Origin: Enterococcus cecorum
GTDB taxonomy: Bacteria; Bacillota; Bacilli; Lactobacillales; Enterococcaceae
Assembly (NCBI RefSeq): GCF_023221775.1
Contig: NZ_JAKUDS010000005.1
Location: forward strand, 44,641-108,640
DNA: 64,000 bases
Direction of reading: 5' to 3'
A program made the translations under genes and the position numbers. The notes below the pieces were generated by a model that saw only the letters and a program-made list of their open reading frames with translations, was not told where the DNA came from and did no database searches. The first letter of the stretch is position 1. The number at the start of each line of letters is the position of its first letter. Shown one piece after another: positions 60,781-64,000 of this stretch.

Positions 60781-61648
60781 CATGCTCTTTTCTATATTTT
60801 AACGCAAAACATAATAATTTGTAAAGGGAAAACATAAATAAAGGAGTTATTTAAATGAATTTCGAGCTAGTAATAAACATTGATATAAAAATGTTTAACT
60901 CATTTTTGATTATTTTGGAATTGGTTTCAAATAACTTTCTAAACTTTAGCGTTAAAAACTTATGATAAATATACCTGAATGGAGCAAATACATAAAATGA
61001 TTGTTAGGATAGGAGGGATAACCTCGTTGTAGTGCGAGAAGATGATTAGACTTGATAGAAAAGAGAGATGAGTCATCCTAAACGCTTAGCTAAGGAAATG
61101 CTGAAACGAATGAGTTGTTTTAGTGTTTTATTATTGTCTATTATAGAATAAAAAAATAAACGCTTAAATTGAAAGGTGAAATTGTATTCTTGTATTATTT
61201 AAAAAGGGAATTGCTAAATATAACAACCATTTGTTTTTTTCTTTTTTTAAAAATTTATTATCTTCTTTGGTTTTTGTTATTACGGGAACGGATCACTGGC
61301 AATAAACGCTAAATTAACAAGTTTATATTGTTGATAAAGCGGGTTGTTTATTCGATTGTTTGTTATCTGAATTTCTTTAGTTGTGATTTAAAAGTGAATT
61401 ATGTTTATTTAAATTTTAATCTTCTTTTAAATATTGAAATACATTTGTTTTTATTTTATAATTCTTTATTGGATGAATTTACGAGTTGGCTATTTTGCGG
61501 TCGATTTAAATTTATTCGTTATTTAAATATACGGAGCGGTGCCTACGAGCTTTTGTTTAGGAAGGAATCTGCCACATTGACGTATATAAACGAAGCACAA
61601 AATGGGCTTTGCGTTGCGTATGGATAAATATTAGTAAGGGGGAAGATC
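60781..61648. other. Long AT-rich gene-free region upstream of the adhesin
   Basis: About 870 bases with no convincing gene. It contains homopolymeric T-tracts (61233-61250) and a GAAGC/GCTTT hairpin-like stretch (about 61590-61615). One frame at 61328-61627 has a TTG start, a low-complexity Leu/Phe/Asn composition and no ribosome binding site, so I do not call it. Confidence 0.5.
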
Positions 61649-64000
61649 ATGAATTACAAAAAATGGACAAAGTGGATGACTTGTTTATGGTTAATGCTTT
61701 CGATGGTTAGCTACTTTGCTTCAGGAATATGTGTAGTGCATGCACAGGAGGAAGCACCACCACTCACTATTTCTAGCAAATTAACCAACAACGGTTTTGT
61801 TTTAAATGAGACGGTAAATTATCAAAAGTTGGATGCAAGCAAGACTTATATTCTAACTAGTAAACTAATTGATGTTGCTACGAAAAAAGTAGTAGTAACA
61901 GATAAAAGAACGAATTTGCAAGCCGATAGTACAGGGAATGGTTCGTGGGAAATAGAATTAAATTTAGGACGTAAAGTAAAGGGTGGCCAAACCTATGATG
62001 TAGAATTTCAGATTCGTTCTACTGATGGTGCGGTTAATATGTCTGCAAAAGGGACCCCATTAAAGGTGAATGATTATTTTGGGTATGATGTTAGGAGAGA
62101 TTATGATCAACAAAACTGGCAGACATTTGGCGTAACTTATCCAGCGTTGGCTCTAATGCACAGTTATGACTTAAATGGTGAAAATCAAGAATTTGCAGAA
62201 GTTGTGTATTGCTTTAATATGCCATATAGTTTTCCTGAAGAACTTCAAACAGAAAATAAAGTGAAGTATGAGCGCTATACCTTAGAAGAAGTACAAGCGC
62301 AGAATTTAAAGTATTGGGCAACTAAGCCGTTGAGTCAAGAAGATATTGATAAAATTATGCGCATTATTTATTACACTACGGCTAAGAAGAAGGAATTGGT
62401 GCAGACGTATTATTTAGATCGTAATGTCAAAGATAAAGACGCAGAAGAAAATATTGATGCAGATATTGATTATACGGTTGATTTAGAAAATAAGTGGGTT
62501 AAGCCAAATGGTGAAGAAAATGAGAAATTAGTTGACTTAAAAACAAATGCGCGATTGTATAGAATAGCGCAATATGCAATTTGGCATGTGACAGATGGAT
62601 TGGATTTTAATAAAAACGGTTCTGTTAGCGAATCCTCTAGAAATAATGAAGGGGTTAGACACCTACAAGGCTATAATGCAGCAGATCCAGATAAACCGAT
62701 TTTGAAGAGTCACGCTTTTGATGATGTAATTGTTCGCTCCATAGCGCAAAAAGCTGGAATACCGATGGAAGATAATTCAGATGAAGAAGAGAGCAGTGGT
62801 GGAATTTTCGGTGGTTTAACAGGCGGTATTTTTGGCGGAGGATTAGGTGGTAATATCATTGGTGGTATTGTCGATGGTGCTAAGGACAAACTGCAAGAAG
62901 AACTGTATAAGAAAATTTCAGCACAAACAGGAATGGATATTTCGGGTGTTAAAGAAGTTGAATTATATAATTTCTTAATCGGCAATGCTCAAGTGGCAGG
63001 CGTGAATGAAAATAATAAAGTAGATTTAGGTGCTGTACCAAAGGATAGAGTGTTGAATTTATATTTATCTGATGATGCTAATGGTACTGACAAGGATGAA
63101 TTATTAGGAAAAGAAGTTCCATACCAAAACCTTCTAAGTGCTAGCTTCATTTTGCCTCAGATGCCAGAACAGCCCGAGGTTGAAGAGAAAAAATTCAAAT
63201 TTAGTAAACAAGATTTAAATGGTCATGAACTACCTGGTGCTAAGCTTCAAATTAAAAAAGGTTCAGAAGTGATAGAAAGTTGGACTTCAACTAAAGAACC
63301 ACATGAATTTGCTTTGGAATCAGGAAAGTATCTATTGCACGAAGAAGTTGCGCCTAATGGATTTTTAAAAGTTACCGAAGTACCTTTTGAAGTAGATGAA
63401 ACTGGGCATTTGATGACCACTGCTAGTTCGAAAATCGTTAAAGTGAATGAAGATCAATTCATTTTAATGAATGAAGCAGCTCGAATTCGAACAACAGTAG
63501 CCGCGAATGCTCAAGCTTCTAATCATGAGGCAGCAGCTACGGTTCAAGCATTAGATGCTAAATTAGGTGTATTGGTTACTGATACTATTACTTATCAAGG
63601 ATTGGTTGCTGATAAAGTTTATCAAGTAATTGGGCAGTTAATGGAAGTAGATGGAAATCAAGTACGTCCAGTTAAAAATGATGAGCAGTTAGTAGAAGTA
63701 CAGCAATTATTCACTGCCCAAGCTACTGATGCTCAAAGCTCCAAAGATTTTACATTGAACTTCGGCAAGATAAACTTACAACCGGGTAAGAGGTATGTTG
63801 TCTATGAAACAGTTACATCTGTAGATAATCTAGTAGATACTGATGGCGATGGAGTATTGGAAAAACATCAACTAGAACATAAGGATGCAACAGATTTAGC
63901 TCAAACATTAGTAGTTAAGCAAGCTTTATATGAAAATCCAAAAGCGGGTATGTTACGTACAACAGCGAAAGTAAATGGCAATACGACAAGTAATCCAGTA
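61649..64000 (+). CDS. Surface adhesin: thioester domain, SpaA-like and VaFE ester-bond repeats (3' end outside window)
   Basis: 784 codons are visible and the frame is open at the window edge. The signal peptide (about residues 1-35) ends near VHAQEE. A thioester (TQXA) domain follows: Cys188 in VVYCFNMPYSF and Gln308 in RIAQYAIWHVTDG are the expected thioester pair. A glycine-rich segment (about residues 380-415: GGIFGG, GGGLGG) leads to a SpaA-like domain (KFSKQDLNGHELPGAKLQI ... LLHEEVAPNGF) and a VaFE-type domain with the HKDATDLAQTL ester-bond pattern near residue 750. The start ATG 61649 has AGGGGGAAG upstream. Such proteins are covalently tethered by sortase; the anchor would be beyond the edge. 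Thioester adhesins bind host surfaces by a covalent bond. Confidence 0.88.
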   Translation, partial: MNYKKWTKWMTCLWLMLSMVSYFASGICVVHAQEEAPPLTISSKLTNNGFVLNETVNYQKLDASKTYILTSKLIDVATKKVVVTDKRTNLQADSTGNGSWEIELNLGRKVKGGQTYDVEFQIRSTDGAVNMSAKGTPLKVNDYFGYDVRRDYDQQNWQTFGVTYPALALMHSYDLNGENQEFAEVVYCFNMPYSFPEELQTENKVKYERYTLEEVQAQNLKYWATKPLSQEDIDKIMRIIYYTTAKKKELVQTYYLDRNVKDKDAEENIDADIDYTVDLENKWVKPNGEENEKLVDLKTNARLYRIAQYAIWHVTDGLDFNKNGSVSESSRNNEGVRHLQGYNAADPDKPILKSHAFDDVIVRSIAQKAGIPMEDNSDEEESSGGIFGGLTGGIFGGGLGGNIIGGIVDGAKDKLQEELYKKISAQTGMDISGVKEVELYNFLIGNAQVAGVNENNKVDLGAVPKDRVLNLYLSDDANGTDKDELLGKEVPYQNLLSASFILPQMPEQPEVEEKKFKFSKQDLNGHELPGAKLQIKKGSEVIESWTSTKEPHEFALESGKYLLHEEVAPNGFLKVTEVPFEVDETGHLMTTASSKIVKVNEDQFILMNEAARIRTTVAANAQASNHEAAATVQALDAKLGVLVTDTITYQGLVADKVYQVIGQLMEVDGNQVRPVKNDEQLVEVQQLFTAQATDAQSSKDFTLNFGKINLQPGKRYVVYETVTSVDNLVDTDGDGVLEKHQLEHKDATDLAQTLVVKQALYENPKAGMLRTTAKVNGNTTSNPV

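Noticed and set aside
61328..61627. Open frame of 99 codons upstream of the adhesin
   Set aside because: TTG start without ribosome binding site, low-complexity Leu/Phe/Asn composition in AT-rich DNA, no recognisable family.

Overview
The window is low-GC Firmicute DNA whose protein sequences look enterococcal. RpoB and RpoC read like Enterococcus proteins. A mannitol PTS operon (mtlA-mtlR-mtlF-mtlD), a bile salt hydrolase, a GH65 phosphorylase with beta-phosphoglucomutase, and DNA sites resembling CcpA, TreR, MtlR and NagR boxes also fit a gut lactic acid bacterium. I cannot settle the species; a host-gut Enterococcus is my inference. No rRNA, tRNA, CRISPR array or intact insertion sequence was seen.

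Layout. 1-6.9 kb is an accessory, export-rich block: a cut-off ABC permease, a DUF4097-like secreted protein, about 1 kb of gene-free repeat-bearing DNA, a BcrAB-like ABC pair, a truncated ABC-exporter fragment and two MFS transporters. 7.0-14.7 kb is rpoB-rpoC, with a strong promoter, a leader containing a candidate attenuator, and TTG start codons on both genes. 15-31 kb holds a streptothricin-acetyltransferase-like GNAT, a Dxs-like thiamine-diphosphate enzyme, a glycosyltransferase, an ECF sigma/anti-sigma pair, bioY, YczE-type and MazG-type genes, an ABC exporter co-transcribed with an unusual ArsR-type regulator under a palindromic operator, a HAD phosphatase, treR and an Apf-type muralytic protein. 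31-34.5 kb is pgmB plus a GH65 phosphorylase under a near-perfect TreR box, which points to phosphorolytic trehalose use. 34.6-44.4 kb holds an orphan MazE-like antitoxin, a PcsB-like M23 hydrolase, a YknWXYZ/MacAB-like efflux operon, a scar resembling the right end of an IS200/IS605 element, bsh, divergent polyprenyl-synthase and MenA-type genes, and a secreted protein with a sortase-like C-terminus. 44.4-47.5 kb holds a GntR/UTRA regulator surrounded by repeated GTTTACA motifs, and a split chromate transporter. 47.5-54.4 kb is the mannitol operon, a MazE/MazF pair whose toxin is frameshifted, and nagB with two NagR-type operators. 54.5-64 kb holds PH-domain membrane proteins, a Crp-family regulator, a secreted protein gene split by one stop codon, add, a second YczE-type gene, a TetR regulator and the start of a large surface adhesin with thioester, SpaA-like and ester-bond domains that runs off the window.

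How it fits together. The regulator-target pairs are mostly readable from operators: TreR with GH65/pgmB, MtlR and CcpA with mtl, NagR with nagB, the ArsR protein with its ABC exporter, and the unknown GntR with its neighbours. Several genes show recent decay (mazF, the DUF5648-type protein, the ABC-exporter fragment and the winged-helix fragment). The adhesin at the right edge is probably the first gene of a surface-structure locus.
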